From Shewanella halifaxensis HAW-EB4 (lineage in GTDB: Bacteria; Pseudomonadota; Gammaproteobacteria; Enterobacterales; Shewanellaceae): a stretch of 64,000 nt of DNA. The notes beneath the pieces were generated by a model. The model was not told the DNA's origin and ran no database searches. It saw nothing but the letters and a program-made list of their open reading frames with translations. Positions 34,101 to 42,908 of this stretch are shown piece after piece. Position 1 is the first letter of the stretch, and the number at the start of each line of letters is the position of its first letter. A program made the translations under genes and the position numbers. Location: NCBI RefSeq assembly GCF_000019185.1, contig NC_010334.1, forward strand, positions 4,340,001 to 4,404,000, read 5' to 3'.

Positions 34101-34352
34101 AGCCGCAACGAAGGTCACGCCCTCGACCTTGCAAGTAGAGTGAATGTGGGTAACGTCTATATTAACCGTAACCAGATTGGCGCGGTTGTTGGCGTACAGC
34201 CATTCGGCGGACAGGGCCTATCGGGCACAGGTCCAAAGGCTGGCGGCCCACACTACCTGACTCGCTTTGTCACCGAAAAGACCCGCACCAACAATATTAC
34301 TGCGATTGGCGGTAATGCAACCTTGCTATCACTCGGTGATAGCGAGGAGTAG
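31173..34352 (+). CDS. putA: Bifunctional proline dehydrogenase / L-glutamate-gamma-semialdehyde dehydrogenase
   Basis: 1059 residues from ATG 31173 (GGAAG upstream); GTG 31149 and ATG 31158 are weaker alternatives. It oxidises proline to glutamate in two steps, with substrate channelling, at the inner face of the membrane. The FAD proline-dehydrogenase domain (about 150-480) shows PTISIKLSALHPRYE, VRLVKGAYWDSELKWAQ, YPQFATHNAQSV and YAPIGEHKELLPYLVRRLLENGANTSF. The P5C-dehydrogenase domain (about 540-1040) shows SPWNFPLAIFIGQ, GSTGTAK, ETGGQNAM and the catalytic Cys in SAGQRCSALR. It lacks the N-terminal RHH DNA-binding domain of the 1320-residue E. coli protein, so it is not expected to autoregulate. 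Confidence 0.97.
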   Translation: MFKASEVLAGHYDSANLDELFQVITNNYIVDEDEYLSELIKLVPSSDDEIQRVTKRAHDLVAKVRQYDKKGLMVGIDAFLQQYSLETQEGIILMCLAEALLRIPDAATADALIEDKLSGAKWDEHLSKSDSLLVNASTWGLMLTGKIVKLDQAVDGKPSSLLNRLVNKVGEPVIRQAMLAAMKIMGKQFVLGTCIKDGLKNSEANRKLGYSHSYDMLGEAALTKADADKYFTEYSSAIAALGALNYDETQAPRPTISIKLSALHPRYEVANEDRVLSELYDTLIKLIVQGRSLNVGISIDAEEMDRLELHLKLFKKLYNSEAAKGWGLLGIIVQTYAKRGLPVLCWLTRLAKDQGDEIPVRLVKGAYWDSELKWAQQNGEAGYSLFTRKAGTDVSYLASARYLLSDVTRGAIYPQFATHNAQSVAVIMDMAGDRLYEFQRLHGMGQELYDTLLAECPTTRIRIYAPIGEHKELLPYLVRRLLENGANTSFVHKLVDPKVPIESLVVHPLTTLKKYKTLSNNKIVQPADIFGPSRKNSKGLNMNIISESEPFFAALDKFKDATWNAGPLVNGETLAGETKEVVSPFDTTQVVGKIAFANNQAVEQALASAKAAFPNWCNTPVEVRASALQKLADLLEENREELIVLCTREAGKSIQDGIDEVREAVDFCRYYAIQAKKMMAKPELLPGPTGELNELFLQGRGIFVCISPWNFPLAIFIGQVAAALAAGNTVVAKPAEQTSIVGYRATQLAHEAGIPKEVLQFLPGTGATVGAAITADERIGGVCFTGSTGTAKLINRTLAMREGAIIPLIAETGGQNAMVVDSTSQPEQVVHDIIDSSFTSAGQRCSALRVLFLQEDIADRVLDVMQGAMEELSIGDPGLVKTDVGPVIDATAKANLNAHIDHIKQVGTLLNQLELPAGTENGHFVAPTAVEIDSIKVLDKEHFGPILHVIRYKASELDKVIDEINSTGFGLTLGIHSRNEGHALDLASRVNVGNVYINRNQIGAVVGVQPFGGQGLSGTGPKAGGPHYLTRFVTEKTRTNNITAIGGNATLLSLGDSEE

Positions 34353-34360
34353 CGCTAGCG

Positions 34361-34380
34361 AGCGCACGCGAAGGTGCGCT
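34361..34380 (+). other. GC-rich hairpin after putA
   Basis: AGCGCAC-GCGAAG-GTGCGCT, a perfect 7-bp stem 9 bp after the putA stop. No T-run follows. It probably stabilises the mRNA end together with the terminator at 34399. Confidence 0.5.
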
Positions 34381-34398
34381 GAAATATGAACTTGCTAG

Positions 34399-34431
34399 AA
34401 AGCCGATTGTATTGCAGTCGGCTTTTATTTT
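34399..34431 (+). terminator. Terminator of putA
   Basis: 11-bp stem AAAGCCGATTG/CAGTCGGCTTT (one wobble) with a 5-nt loop, followed by TATTTTG. Confidence 0.85.
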
Positions 34432-34705
34432 GCTGGTTGCTTGGATTGAAGTTTTTCCCCTAAAAGCTAATTCACAAGTTTGAGTTTTCATGTATTAAAT
34501 CCACCTCTTTAACGAAATAAACACATGAGTACGCACTGGTACTTTATTATTTGAGACAAGCCTCTCATTTATCATGATATTGATATACATGCTTAAAACA
34601 TTTGCTCTATAATTCAGCGGTTTTCACGCTCTCGTTTACTCTACTCTTGTATGATTTCTTAGCCTAATAGGCTGGTTAAACGCAATTTTATTAGTGATAA
34701 ATAAA

Positions 34706-36586
34706 ATGACCCTTACGATAAAACACAAAATTCAACTTGCCGTTTTAGTGACGATCCTTGCCATCAGTACCACCTTGGCAACGCTTTCAACCCGTCAACT
34801 CACCCAAGATACTGAGATGGCAATTTCAGCTCGTTTCCAGCTGCAAGCTGAAGCTGTAAGTAATAATATCTTCAGCTGGTTAGAAGATAAGAAGCGCATC
34901 GTTAAGGCTAACGAATCCCGTATAAAACAGGGCTTAGACAGCGATAGAGAGTTATGGTTATCTATCAATAGCGGCGGTTTTATCGACGTATATGCAGGCT
35001 TTGATACCGGCGATATCATCTCTGGTGATAAAAGCCAGCCTTGGCCAGACGATTATGAACCTCGCTCTCGTCCTTGGTACACTCAGGCTTATAACAGCCA
35101 TGAGATGATCATCACCCCACCCTATATCGATATTACCGGCGCTGCAGTGGTGACATTAGCTCAGCGTTTTAATGGTGCGATGAACGGTGTTATCGCTGCC
35201 GACTTGAGTATCGGTTACATAACAGAGCAGATTAATAACCTGCAGAGCCAGAACGCAGGCTTCGCCTTCCTACTGGATGAAAACAATAAGGTCCTCGCCT
35301 TTAGAGATAGTAGCTACGCTCAACAAGATGCCAGCCGTCTCGCACAAACACTGACGCCATCAAACATTGATAATATTCGCAACAACGGCGAAATCAACAC
35401 TATCGAGTGGCAAGACGGTAAAGAGAAGCTTATCCGTTTGACCCATCTAAAGGGCACTAACTGGACACTGGGTTTAGTTGAGGATAAAAACCTTGCTTAT
35501 CAAATGATTGAGCAGCAAGTGATCAATCAGCTTATGGTGATTGCAGTGCTTGCATTCATCATTTTGGTTATCGCGTCTTTCATCGTTAACCAGATGTTCA
35601 AGCCGCTGCAGCAACTCACTGATGCAATTGAAACCTTATCCAAAGGCGATGGCGATCTTACCCAACGATTTGCCGCGAATAAACAAGATGAAATAGGCTT
35701 GCTCGAAGCGCACATGAACCGCTTCCTTGAGAGCCTGCAGCAGATGATTAAAGCGATCTCTAGCGATGCCGAGCAGCTAATCAAGCAGATCCATGAGTCT
35801 TCAGACATCGCATCTAAAGCCAGCGCAGGCGTGAATGGTCAGCATCAAGACGTGGATCAAATTGCTACGGCTATCCATGAGATGTCAGCAACCGCAAGTG
35901 AAGTGGCTAACCATGCAGAAATGACCGCTAATGCGGCGCAAGTATCTACTCTGGCTTGTGTTGAGGGTAATGAGGTTATCATTAAGAGCAGCGACTCTAT
36001 CGAACTTCTGTCAGAGCAGCTAGGCGACGCCTCCAAGGTAGTTTCCGCTCTCGAACAGAACGCCACCGAGATCAACCAGATCCTATCAACCATTCAAGCG
36101 ATTGCCGAGCAAACGAATCTACTTGCCTTAAATGCTGCTATCGAAGCGGCACGAGCCGGAGAGCAAGGCCGCGGCTTTGCCGTGGTGGCCGATGAAGTAC
36201 GAGTACTGAGTCATCGCACCCAAGATTCTACCGAAGAGATCAGGGCGATGATCGCCACTCTGCAACAAAATAGCCAGCAGGCGGTCTCTTCGATGGCATC
36301 GAGTACCGATATTGCCAAGTCGAGTGTGACCTTTGCTAACCAAGCAAAAGATAGCCTAGAGCGCATCACCAACTCCATCACTGAAATCTCCGATATGGCG
36401 ACTCAGATTGCGAGTGCCGCAGAGGAGCAACGCGCGGTTACTGAGGATATCAGCCGTAATACCCAGGCGATTAGCGATACTTCAAATGAGCTATCGAATC
36501 AAACTCAAGAGGTCAGTGACAACGCACAGATGATGTTGCAAACCTCTGGAGAGCTAAGCGATCGAGTATCGCGCTTCAAAATTTAA
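34706..36586 (+). CDS. Methyl-accepting chemotaxis protein (dCache type), copy 1
   Basis: 626 residues; ATG 34706 preferred (GTG 34694 would add four residues). Topology: TM1 (about 8-28, IQLAVLVTILAISTTLATLS), a periplasmic dCache_1 sensor (about 35-270; ESRIKQGLDSDRELWLSI, PRSRPWYTQAYNSHEMIITPPYID), TM2 (about 275-298), HAMP (KPLQQLTDAIETLSKGDGDLTQRF) and a long cytoplasmic signalling coiled coil. The tip EQTNLLALNAAIEAARAGEQGRGFAVVADEVRVLS near residue 470 is the CheA/CheW-binding hairpin. There is no C-terminal CheR-binding pentapeptide. The ligand cannot be read from sequence; dCache domains often bind amino acids, and putA lies just upstream. Copy 2 follows directly. Confidence 0.94.
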   Translation: MTLTIKHKIQLAVLVTILAISTTLATLSTRQLTQDTEMAISARFQLQAEAVSNNIFSWLEDKKRIVKANESRIKQGLDSDRELWLSINSGGFIDVYAGFDTGDIISGDKSQPWPDDYEPRSRPWYTQAYNSHEMIITPPYIDITGAAVVTLAQRFNGAMNGVIAADLSIGYITEQINNLQSQNAGFAFLLDENNKVLAFRDSSYAQQDASRLAQTLTPSNIDNIRNNGEINTIEWQDGKEKLIRLTHLKGTNWTLGLVEDKNLAYQMIEQQVINQLMVIAVLAFIILVIASFIVNQMFKPLQQLTDAIETLSKGDGDLTQRFAANKQDEIGLLEAHMNRFLESLQQMIKAISSDAEQLIKQIHESSDIASKASAGVNGQHQDVDQIATAIHEMSATASEVANHAEMTANAAQVSTLACVEGNEVIIKSSDSIELLSEQLGDASKVVSALEQNATEINQILSTIQAIAEQTNLLALNAAIEAARAGEQGRGFAVVADEVRVLSHRTQDSTEEIRAMIATLQQNSQQAVSSMASSTDIAKSSVTFANQAKDSLERITNSITEISDMATQIASAAEEQRAVTEDISRNTQAISDTSNELSNQTQEVSDNAQMMLQTSGELSDRVSRFKI

Positions 36587-36614
36587 CCCTTAATTGTCGT
36601 TAAAGCTCTATAAA

Positions 36615-36641
36615 TAAAGCCCTATAAATTGTAGGGCTTTA
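36615..36641 (+). terminator. Hairpin between the two chemoreceptor genes
   Basis: TAAAGCCCTA/TAGGGCTTTA 10-bp perfect stem with a 7-nt loop, 29 bp after the first receptor's stop. The following sequence is T-poor, so termination is uncertain. Confidence 0.55.
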
Positions 36642-36685
36642 TAGATTGATGCTCGTTCGACTTGATTTTATAAATGATAATAAAA

Positions 36686-38566
36686 ATGAACCTTACAATT
36701 AAGCACAAGATACAACTCGCCGTTTTAGTCGTGATAGTAACAATAACGACAACTCTCGCCCTTATCGCTAGCAAGCAACTCAAGCTGCAAACCGAACAAG
36801 CCATCTCGACTCGGTTCGCACTACAATCCGAAGCGCTCAACAATAATATTTTCAGCTGGTTAGAGAGTAAGAAACATATTATCGATGCCAATGAGGCCCG
36901 CTTAAGGAGTGGCAGTAGCGATGATGGTGAATTTACGCTAAGTATCCAAGCCGGCGGCTTTATCAACCTGTATATGGGCTTAGAAAGTGGGCTCGTGATC
37001 TCTGGCAATAAAAGTGTTGAGATCCCAGCAGACTTTGATGGCCGGACTCGTCCTTGGTATCAAGGTGCTTACAACAGCCATGAGATCATCACCACCCAGC
37101 CTTATGTGGATCTTTCTGGTGATACCGTAGTGACCTTGGCCAAACGCTTTAATGGGGAAATCAATGGCGTGCTGGCAGCAGACCTCAGTATCGCTTACAT
37201 CACCCAGCAGGTAGCCGCTGTGAATATTGCCAATTCGGGGTTTGCTTTCTTGCTCGATGAAAACAACAAAGTTCTCGCCTTTAGAGATGGCAGCTACGCC
37301 CAACAAGATGCGAGCCGCTTTGCTCGCAGCCTGACTCACTCAAACATCTCGACTCTGCAAAGCAGCGGCGACATCACGACCCTAGAGTGGCAAGACGGCA
37401 CTGAAAAGCTATTACGTTTAACGAAGCTACAGGGGACCGACTGGACCCTAGGCTTAGTCGAAGATAAAGCGCTTGCCTATGAAGCGATAACGGAACAGAT
37501 CCAGCAGTCTTTGATTGCGGTGATTATTCTTGCCATCATGATTTTGATTATCGCCTCTGTGATCGTCAATCATATGTTTAAACCGCTGCAGCAACTCACC
37601 AGTGCCATCGAGACCCTGTCCAATGGTGATGGTGACTTAACCCAGCGATTCTCTGCTCACCGTCACGATGAAATAGGCATGCTTGAACGTCATATGAATC
37701 GGTTCCTTGAAAGCTTACAGCTGATGATCAAAGCGATCTCTAATGACACTGAACAGCTCATCAAACAGATCCATGAGTCATCTGATATCGCGGTAAAAGC
37801 CAGTAATGGCGTCAATGGCCAGCATCAAGATCTCGATCAGATTGCCACCGCGATCCATGAGATGTCGGCTACTGCGGCTGAAGTGGCCAATCATGCTGAG
37901 ATGACAGCCAACGCGGCGCAGGTATCAACCCAAGCTTGCATCGATGGCAATGAGGTCATTAGCAAAAATAGCGAGTCTATCGAACAGCTATCGCTACAAC
38001 TGGATGACGCTTCACGAGTGGTATCGGCGCTTGAGGGCAATGCCACCGAGATCAATAAGATCCTCTCAACCATTCAGGCTATCGCCGAACAAACGAACCT
38101 GCTAGCACTCAATGCTGCCATTGAAGCGGCGCGGGCAGGAGAACAGGGTAGAGGCTTTGCCGTAGTGGCCGACGAAGTTCGGGTACTGAGTCATCGTACT
38201 CAAGATTCAACCGAAGAGATCCGTGCGATGATCGCCACTTTGCAGCAGAACAGTCAGCAAGCTGTCGCCTCGATGTCATCAAGTACTGATATCGCTAATA
38301 CCAGTGTTGAATTTGCCAATCAGGCAAAGCAAAGCTTAATGTGCATCACGGATTCAATCACCGAAATTACCGATATGGCGACACAGATCGCCAGTGCAGC
38401 TGAGGAGCAGCGTGCAGTCTCGGACGATATTAGTCGCAATACTCAAGCGATTAGCGATACCTCCCACCTATTGTCGTCGCAAACCCAAGAGGTGAGCGAT
38501 AATGCCCAGCAGATGCTGCAGACCTCAAGTGGCTTAAGTGAGCGAGTTTCTCGCTTTAAGATCTAA
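36686..38566 (+). CDS. Methyl-accepting chemotaxis protein (dCache type), copy 2
   Basis: 626 residues; ATG 36686 preferred by alignment with copy 1 (MNLTIKHKIQLAVLV), ATG 36674 possible. It has the same domain order as copy 1: TM1, dCache_1 sensor, TM2, HAMP and signalling hairpin. The cytoplasmic part is nearly identical to copy 1, while the periplasmic sensor differs at many positions (ARLRSGSSDDGEFTLSIQAGGFINLYMGLESGLVISGNKSVEIPADFD versus copy 1), indicating a recent tandem duplication with sensor divergence. It probably reports to the same CheA array with a different or shifted ligand range. Confidence 0.94.
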   Translation: MNLTIKHKIQLAVLVVIVTITTTLALIASKQLKLQTEQAISTRFALQSEALNNNIFSWLESKKHIIDANEARLRSGSSDDGEFTLSIQAGGFINLYMGLESGLVISGNKSVEIPADFDGRTRPWYQGAYNSHEIITTQPYVDLSGDTVVTLAKRFNGEINGVLAADLSIAYITQQVAAVNIANSGFAFLLDENNKVLAFRDGSYAQQDASRFARSLTHSNISTLQSSGDITTLEWQDGTEKLLRLTKLQGTDWTLGLVEDKALAYEAITEQIQQSLIAVIILAIMILIIASVIVNHMFKPLQQLTSAIETLSNGDGDLTQRFSAHRHDEIGMLERHMNRFLESLQLMIKAISNDTEQLIKQIHESSDIAVKASNGVNGQHQDLDQIATAIHEMSATAAEVANHAEMTANAAQVSTQACIDGNEVISKNSESIEQLSLQLDDASRVVSALEGNATEINKILSTIQAIAEQTNLLALNAAIEAARAGEQGRGFAVVADEVRVLSHRTQDSTEEIRAMIATLQQNSQQAVASMSSSTDIANTSVEFANQAKQSLMCITDSITEITDMATQIASAAEEQRAVSDDISRNTQAISDTSHLLSSQTQEVSDNAQQMLQTSSGLSERVSRFKI

Positions 38567-38582
38567 GCCAAGCCCTCAATAA

Positions 38583-38612
38583 AAAAAGCCCTGAGACTTC
38601 AGGGCTTTTTAT
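38583..38612. terminator. Bidirectional terminator between chemoreceptor 2 and cydC
   Basis: 12-bp perfect stem AAAAAGCCCTGA/TCAGGGCTTTTT with loop GACT between convergent genes; U-tracts exist in both directions. Confidence 0.9.
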
Positions 38613-38659
38613 TCGCTTTCATTTCGACTCAGGCTCAGTACACTCTTCGTCGATTGCAA

Positions 38660-40399
38660 TTAGCCTAAACGCTGGTACAAGCTGGCGTAATAGTCATCTG
38701 AGCTGAGTAACTGGCTATGATTGCCACTGACACGAATCGCACCTTGTTCCATTAAATGAATCGCATCCATCTTGTTCATGGCGGTTAAGCGGTGGCTGAT
38801 CATCAACATGGTCTTGCCCTCGGCGAATTCGAATAACAGACGTAAAATTTCACGCTCGGTGCGTTTATCTAGACCTTCGGTTGGCTCATCGAGTAGTAAG
38901 ATTGGCGCATCACGTAACAAGGCTCTAGCCACACCGATACGGCGCTGCTCACCACCGGACAGCTGCCTACCGCCCTCACCAATCCAAGTATCTAAGGGCT
39001 TTTCAGCTTGCAACAAACTCTGTAAACCAACCTTTTGCAGCACGGCAATTAGCTTATCATCATCTTTGCGGGTTGCCCCTTCAATGGCTAAGGCTAAGTT
39101 GTCACGTAAACTGCCACTGAACAGATAAATACGCTGACTGACCACAGACATAGATTGACGCAGTTGTTGCTCGGTATACTCGCTTGCATCAAGGCCATCA
39201 ATACAAACTTGGCCTTTATTTGGCAACCACTCTCTAGTCAGTAAAGATAATAGACTCGATTTACCGCAACCCGTTTGCCCAAGTAACGCCACCTTTTGAC
39301 CCGCAGGGATCTTGAGGTTTAGCCCATCTAGCACAGCTTGATTGTCGGCATAACCAAACTCAATATCGTTAAACTCAATGTTTCCTGCTGATATTTCTGC
39401 CGTCTGGCTTGATTTAAAGGTCACGCTCGGCGTTTGTTCAACCACCTCATTTAGCCTTGTCGCCGCAGAAGTACAGGCTGACAGATGCTGAAAAGCGCCA
39501 GCTAGCGGCATCATCATCTCTATGGTTGCCATGGTTAAAAAGACCATCATCGCCAACTTGGGCCCTGGTGGTACAGAACTGCCGACACCGGAGGCCGCTA
39601 AATACAACATAAGTACGACTGCGAAGCCATGGCACAAAATCAAACACGCTTGGCTTAGTGCGGTGACTCGATTCATCACATTTTGGCTATTTATCATCAG
39701 GCTTTGTGCTTGATTAAGCCTGTCTCTATAGACTTTTTGTGCGCCGAACAGAGTGAGCTCCGCTTGCCCTTGTAGGTACTCAAGTAACTGTACTCGCAGC
39801 GCTCGCTTGGTTTCTAACTGAGCGATACCAGGTTTACGCCCGAGGAAATAGAAGCTCATTGGCAGCAATAGCCAAACTGCAAGCAATACGCTACATAGCG
39901 TGCGGGCAAGCTCTGGGTCGAAGTGACCCACAAAGAAGTATAAGGCCAGCATCATCAATAGCGATGCCGCTAACGGCGTGATTAACCTAAGATACAAATG
40001 ATCTAAGGTATCGATATCAGCAACTAGACGATTAAGTAGATCGCCGTGACGAACGCCCTGTAGATTCTTAGCGCTAAGTGGCAGTAATTTATTCCATACC
40101 CAGCAGCGTAAATCCGTCAGCAAGCTAAAGGTAGCTTCATGTGTTGCGAGGCGCTCACCATAACGGCTTGCGGTGCGTACAATCGATAAAAAGCGCACTC
40201 CACCTGCTGGCGAAAAGTAGTTAAAAGTCTGCGCCGTTAACACGGTTAAACCTGCGACCGCTGCGGCAGATAAAAACCAGCCCGACAAAGACAACAAGCC
40301 AATACCGGCCATTAACGTAGTCACACTTAAAAACAGGCCAATAAACATCATAAACCATTGGCTTTTGAAGCGTTTGATATAGGGCAATAGCGCTCTCAT
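38660..40399 (-). CDS. cydC: Heterodimeric ABC exporter subunit CydC
   Basis: 579 residues: six transmembrane helices (about 1-300) fused to an ABC ATPase domain. The ATPase has Walker A GQTGCGKSSLL (about 372), signature LSGGEQRRIGVARALL and Walker B PILLLDEPTEG. With CydD it exports cysteine/glutathione (or handles haem) into the periplasm and is needed for cytochrome bd assembly. Its ATG overlaps the cydD stop by 4 bp (ATGA), giving tight translational coupling. Confidence 0.95.
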   Translation of the reverse strand: MRALLPYIKRFKSQWFMMFIGLFLSVTTLMAGIGLLSLSGWFLSAAAVAGLTVLTAQTFNYFSPAGGVRFLSIVRTASRYGERLATHEATFSLLTDLRCWVWNKLLPLSAKNLQGVRHGDLLNRLVADIDTLDHLYLRLITPLAASLLMMLALYFFVGHFDPELARTLCSVLLAVWLLLPMSFYFLGRKPGIAQLETKRALRVQLLEYLQGQAELTLFGAQKVYRDRLNQAQSLMINSQNVMNRVTALSQACLILCHGFAVVLMLYLAASGVGSSVPPGPKLAMMVFLTMATIEMMMPLAGAFQHLSACTSAATRLNEVVEQTPSVTFKSSQTAEISAGNIEFNDIEFGYADNQAVLDGLNLKIPAGQKVALLGQTGCGKSSLLSLLTREWLPNKGQVCIDGLDASEYTEQQLRQSMSVVSQRIYLFSGSLRDNLALAIEGATRKDDDKLIAVLQKVGLQSLLQAEKPLDTWIGEGGRQLSGGEQRRIGVARALLRDAPILLLDEPTEGLDKRTEREILRLLFEFAEGKTMLMISHRLTAMNKMDAIHLMEQGAIRVSGNHSQLLSSDDYYASLYQRLG

Positions 40400-42192
40400 G
40401 ACTTATCTCCCATAAGCTCTGCTGAGCCAACATCAAACTCGCTCAGGCTCGTCGCTTCATCAAGCATCTGCTTAAAAGTGCCCAGCTGAGTGACAAGCTC
40501 GTTATATTTACCTTGCTGTACGATTAAACCGTTATCTATCACCAAAACCTTATCCATTGCACTCAGGTTCTCTAGCCTATGGGTGACCATCACACACGCC
40601 ACGCCTTGCATCGCTTGGGTCAGTGTCGATTGTACCGCTTGCTCACTTAAGCTATCTAAGCTAGCGGTTGGCTCATCGAGAATAAACAATTTAGCTTGTT
40701 GACCCAGTGCACGAGCAAGGGCTATTCGCTGCGCTTGACCAACCGACAGCCCTGCTGTTTGCTCTTGGATTGGATACGCTAATCCAAGGGGTTGCTGCTG
40801 AACAAAATCTAAAATCTGTGCCTTGTCTAACAAGTTATAAATAGCCTCATCAGATAGCTCTCGCCCCATGGCAACATTGTCACGCAAACTGCCATGAAAC
40901 AGCTGCGGCTCTTGCCCGAGCCATGCCAGATGCTTGCGCCAATCATCGCGTGCTAATTCTCTTAACTCTATCCCTGAGATTTTAAGCTGTCCCTGATACG
41001 GCAAGAAACCGAGCAAGGCGTTGAGCAAACTAGTTTTACCGGCACCACTTGGGCCAACGATGGCGACATGTTCATTAGCTTTAATCTGGAAACTAACAGG
41101 TCCGAGTAACAAACTGCCATCTAGGCTATAGACAGATAAGTCTTTAGCTTCAATCTCAATCTTGTCATTAATTTGCTTGTCGCCAACCTGTTGCTCGGTT
41201 GGGTGGTCGAGCAAGGCCATCAACTCTTCTGCCGCGCCAATAGCCTGTGCTTTGGCGTGATAATGAGTGCCCATGTCTCTGAGAGGCTGATAAAACTCTG
41301 GCGCTAAGATCAACACAAACAAACCGGTAAACAAACTGATTGAAACGCCATAATGACCAAAGTTCAGATGGTCTAAATAGCTAAAACCAAAGTAAACCGC
41401 CAATACAGCGATAGATACCGCAGCAAAAAACTCCAGTACCGCAGAGCTTAAAAATGCCATGCGCAGCACAGCCATAGTGCGCTCTCTAAACTCTTCTGAG
41501 GCCTTCTTAATAACTTTGGCTTCTTTGTCGCCCTGGTTGAATAACTTGAGGGTAGATAAGCCTTTTAACCGATCCATAAAGTGGCCGCTTAAACGTGCTA
41601 GCGCGCTAAAATTCTTACGGTTAGCATCGGCAGCCCCCATGCCAACTAAAATCATAAACATAGGGATAAGCGGTGCTGTGGCCAATAAAATAAGCCCCGC
41701 TGCCCAGTTGATAGGAAATACCGCAACCAAGATTATCAATGGAATGAAGCCCGCCAGCACCACTTGTGGCAGGTAACGGGCATAAAAATCTTGTAGATCT
41801 TCTACTTGCTCCAGCACTATGCTGGCCCAGCTTCCCGCGGGCTTACCTTTTATAAAGGCTGGCCCGAGTAGCGCTAACTTATCGAGCACCGCGGCGCGCA
41901 TCTGTACTCTTAACCTAGCACCCGCCTGAAAACTGGCACGCTCTCGTGCAAAGGCTAACACCCCACGCACAACCGTCAGTAGTAGCAGTGCCCAAAAGTG
42001 CTCGATAAAATCGGACTTAGGCAGATCATCAATAATGATCCCTTGTAGAACGGTTGCGATAAGCCACGCCTGACACATCAAGCTTAGCCCGGTTAATACA
42101 CCGAAAAAAACCGACAAATTCAGATAAAAGCCACAAGCTTTTTTCTGCAGTTTTAGCCATTGAGTAAGCTTTTTTTCTACTGTTTTATCCAT
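40396..42192 (-). CDS. cydD: Heterodimeric ABC exporter subunit CydD
   Basis: 598 residues from ATG 42192 (an upstream TTG at 42213 is rejected). An N-terminal six-helix membrane domain is followed by an ATPase domain with Walker A GPSGAGKTSLLNALLG, a slightly variant signature LSVGQAQRIALARALG and Walker B KLFILDEPTASLD. It is the partner of CydC in cytochrome bd biogenesis. First gene of the cydDC operon. An FNR-type site lies about 216 bp upstream, consistent with induction at low oxygen; that control is inferred from the site alone. Confidence 0.95.
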   Translation of the reverse strand: MDKTVEKKLTQWLKLQKKACGFYLNLSVFFGVLTGLSLMCQAWLIATVLQGIIIDDLPKSDFIEHFWALLLLTVVRGVLAFARERASFQAGARLRVQMRAAVLDKLALLGPAFIKGKPAGSWASIVLEQVEDLQDFYARYLPQVVLAGFIPLIILVAVFPINWAAGLILLATAPLIPMFMILVGMGAADANRKNFSALARLSGHFMDRLKGLSTLKLFNQGDKEAKVIKKASEEFRERTMAVLRMAFLSSAVLEFFAAVSIAVLAVYFGFSYLDHLNFGHYGVSISLFTGLFVLILAPEFYQPLRDMGTHYHAKAQAIGAAEELMALLDHPTEQQVGDKQINDKIEIEAKDLSVYSLDGSLLLGPVSFQIKANEHVAIVGPSGAGKTSLLNALLGFLPYQGQLKISGIELRELARDDWRKHLAWLGQEPQLFHGSLRDNVAMGRELSDEAIYNLLDKAQILDFVQQQPLGLAYPIQEQTAGLSVGQAQRIALARALGQQAKLFILDEPTASLDSLSEQAVQSTLTQAMQGVACVMVTHRLENLSAMDKVLVIDNGLIVQQGKYNELVTQLGTFKQMLDEATSLSEFDVGSAELMGDKS

Positions 42193-42407
42193 GTGATTCC
42201 AGACTAAGGGCAACTAGGGAATGAGTTGATGCTTTGCATCTCTGCTAATTGGCGTTCTGTAGGTTATTTAAAGACTTTGACGCAAAGCCTAAGTTCAATT
42301 GCGTTTGCAGCAAAAAATAAGAATGCATTTCAATACTGCCTGAGTATCGCAGGCATTAATCGCAGAATAAACTGCCGTTGATGTAAATGTTATCGGACTC
42401 ACAAAAA

Positions 42408-42421
42408 TTGAGCTAGATCAA
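42408..42421 (-). promoter_or_regulatory. FNR-like site upstream of cydDC
   Basis: TTGAG-CTAG-ATCAA matches the FNR consensus TTGAT-N4-ATCAA at nine of ten positions. It lies in the 368-bp gap between cydD and the DUF3622 gene; the rest of that gap shows no gene. The FNR homologue of Shewanella (EtrA) would be the binder. Confidence 0.5.
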
Positions 42422-42463
42422 TAAATCAAGGGAGGGGCTATAGACAAGAATAGCGTTTCAGAC

Positions 42464-42500
42464 ACAAAAAAACCGCACTAAGCCTGGCTCACTGCGGTTT
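42464..42500 (-). terminator. Terminator of the DUF3622 gene
   Basis: AAACCGCA/TGCGGTTT stem with a 15-nt loop; on the minus strand it is followed by TTTTTGTG. Confidence 0.75.
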
Positions 42501-42560
42501 AAAGTTTGATTTAGAACCCGCTAAATCAACTAGCGACATACATCGCTATAGATAGTCAAA

Positions 42561-42908
42561 TTAACGTTCTGCGTCAGACTCGTAATCTGAGTTATCTTCA
42601 TCAAAGTCACGGCTTGACTCTGCAGAATCGCGTGCACTGCGCCACACCTCTGCTGCAAGTTCTTTAGCATCAGCAGCTTCATTACGTTCTTCACGTGCCT
42701 TAGCTTTACGCTCGTTACGCTTAATCAAGTTTTCTAAGAATGACTTAAGCTCAGTCTCGCCCCAAGCTTGCGCTTCAGCTTCAGTAGCAAAACCTTTCTT
42801 GCTCTTAGAAACGACAATCTTTCTCGCTGTTTGACGACGAGTGATTTGGCCAGTCCAAGTTGCGCCATCTGCTACTACGCGAAAATCATACTTCTTAGTT
42901 TGTGTCAT
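42561..42908 (-). CDS. DUF3622 family protein
   Basis: 115 residues from ATG 42908 (AGGA upstream); earlier in-frame codons are non-standard. The N-terminal domain KKYDFRVVADGATWTGQITRRQTARKIVVSKSKKGFATEAEAQAWGETELKSFL is the DUF3622 pattern. A highly charged helical stretch (IKRNERKAKAREERNEAADAKELAAEVW) and an acidic tail follow. The family is small, mostly in Shewanella and Vibrio relatives, and of unknown function. It is cytoplasmic and monocistronic, with its own terminator. Confidence 0.85.
   Translation of the reverse strand: MTQTKKYDFRVVADGATWTGQITRRQTARKIVVSKSKKGFATEAEAQAWGETELKSFLENLIKRNERKAKAREERNEAADAKELAAEVWRSARDSAESSRDFDEDNSDYESDAER

Noticed and set aside
31173..34352. Truncated PutA
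   Set aside because: The missing N-terminal RHH domain is absent from many shorter PutA proteins; both catalytic domains are intact.
40396..42192. CydD signature motif variant LSVGQ as a sign of inactivity
   Set aside because: Heterodimeric ABC exporters often have one non-canonical signature; Walker motifs are intact.
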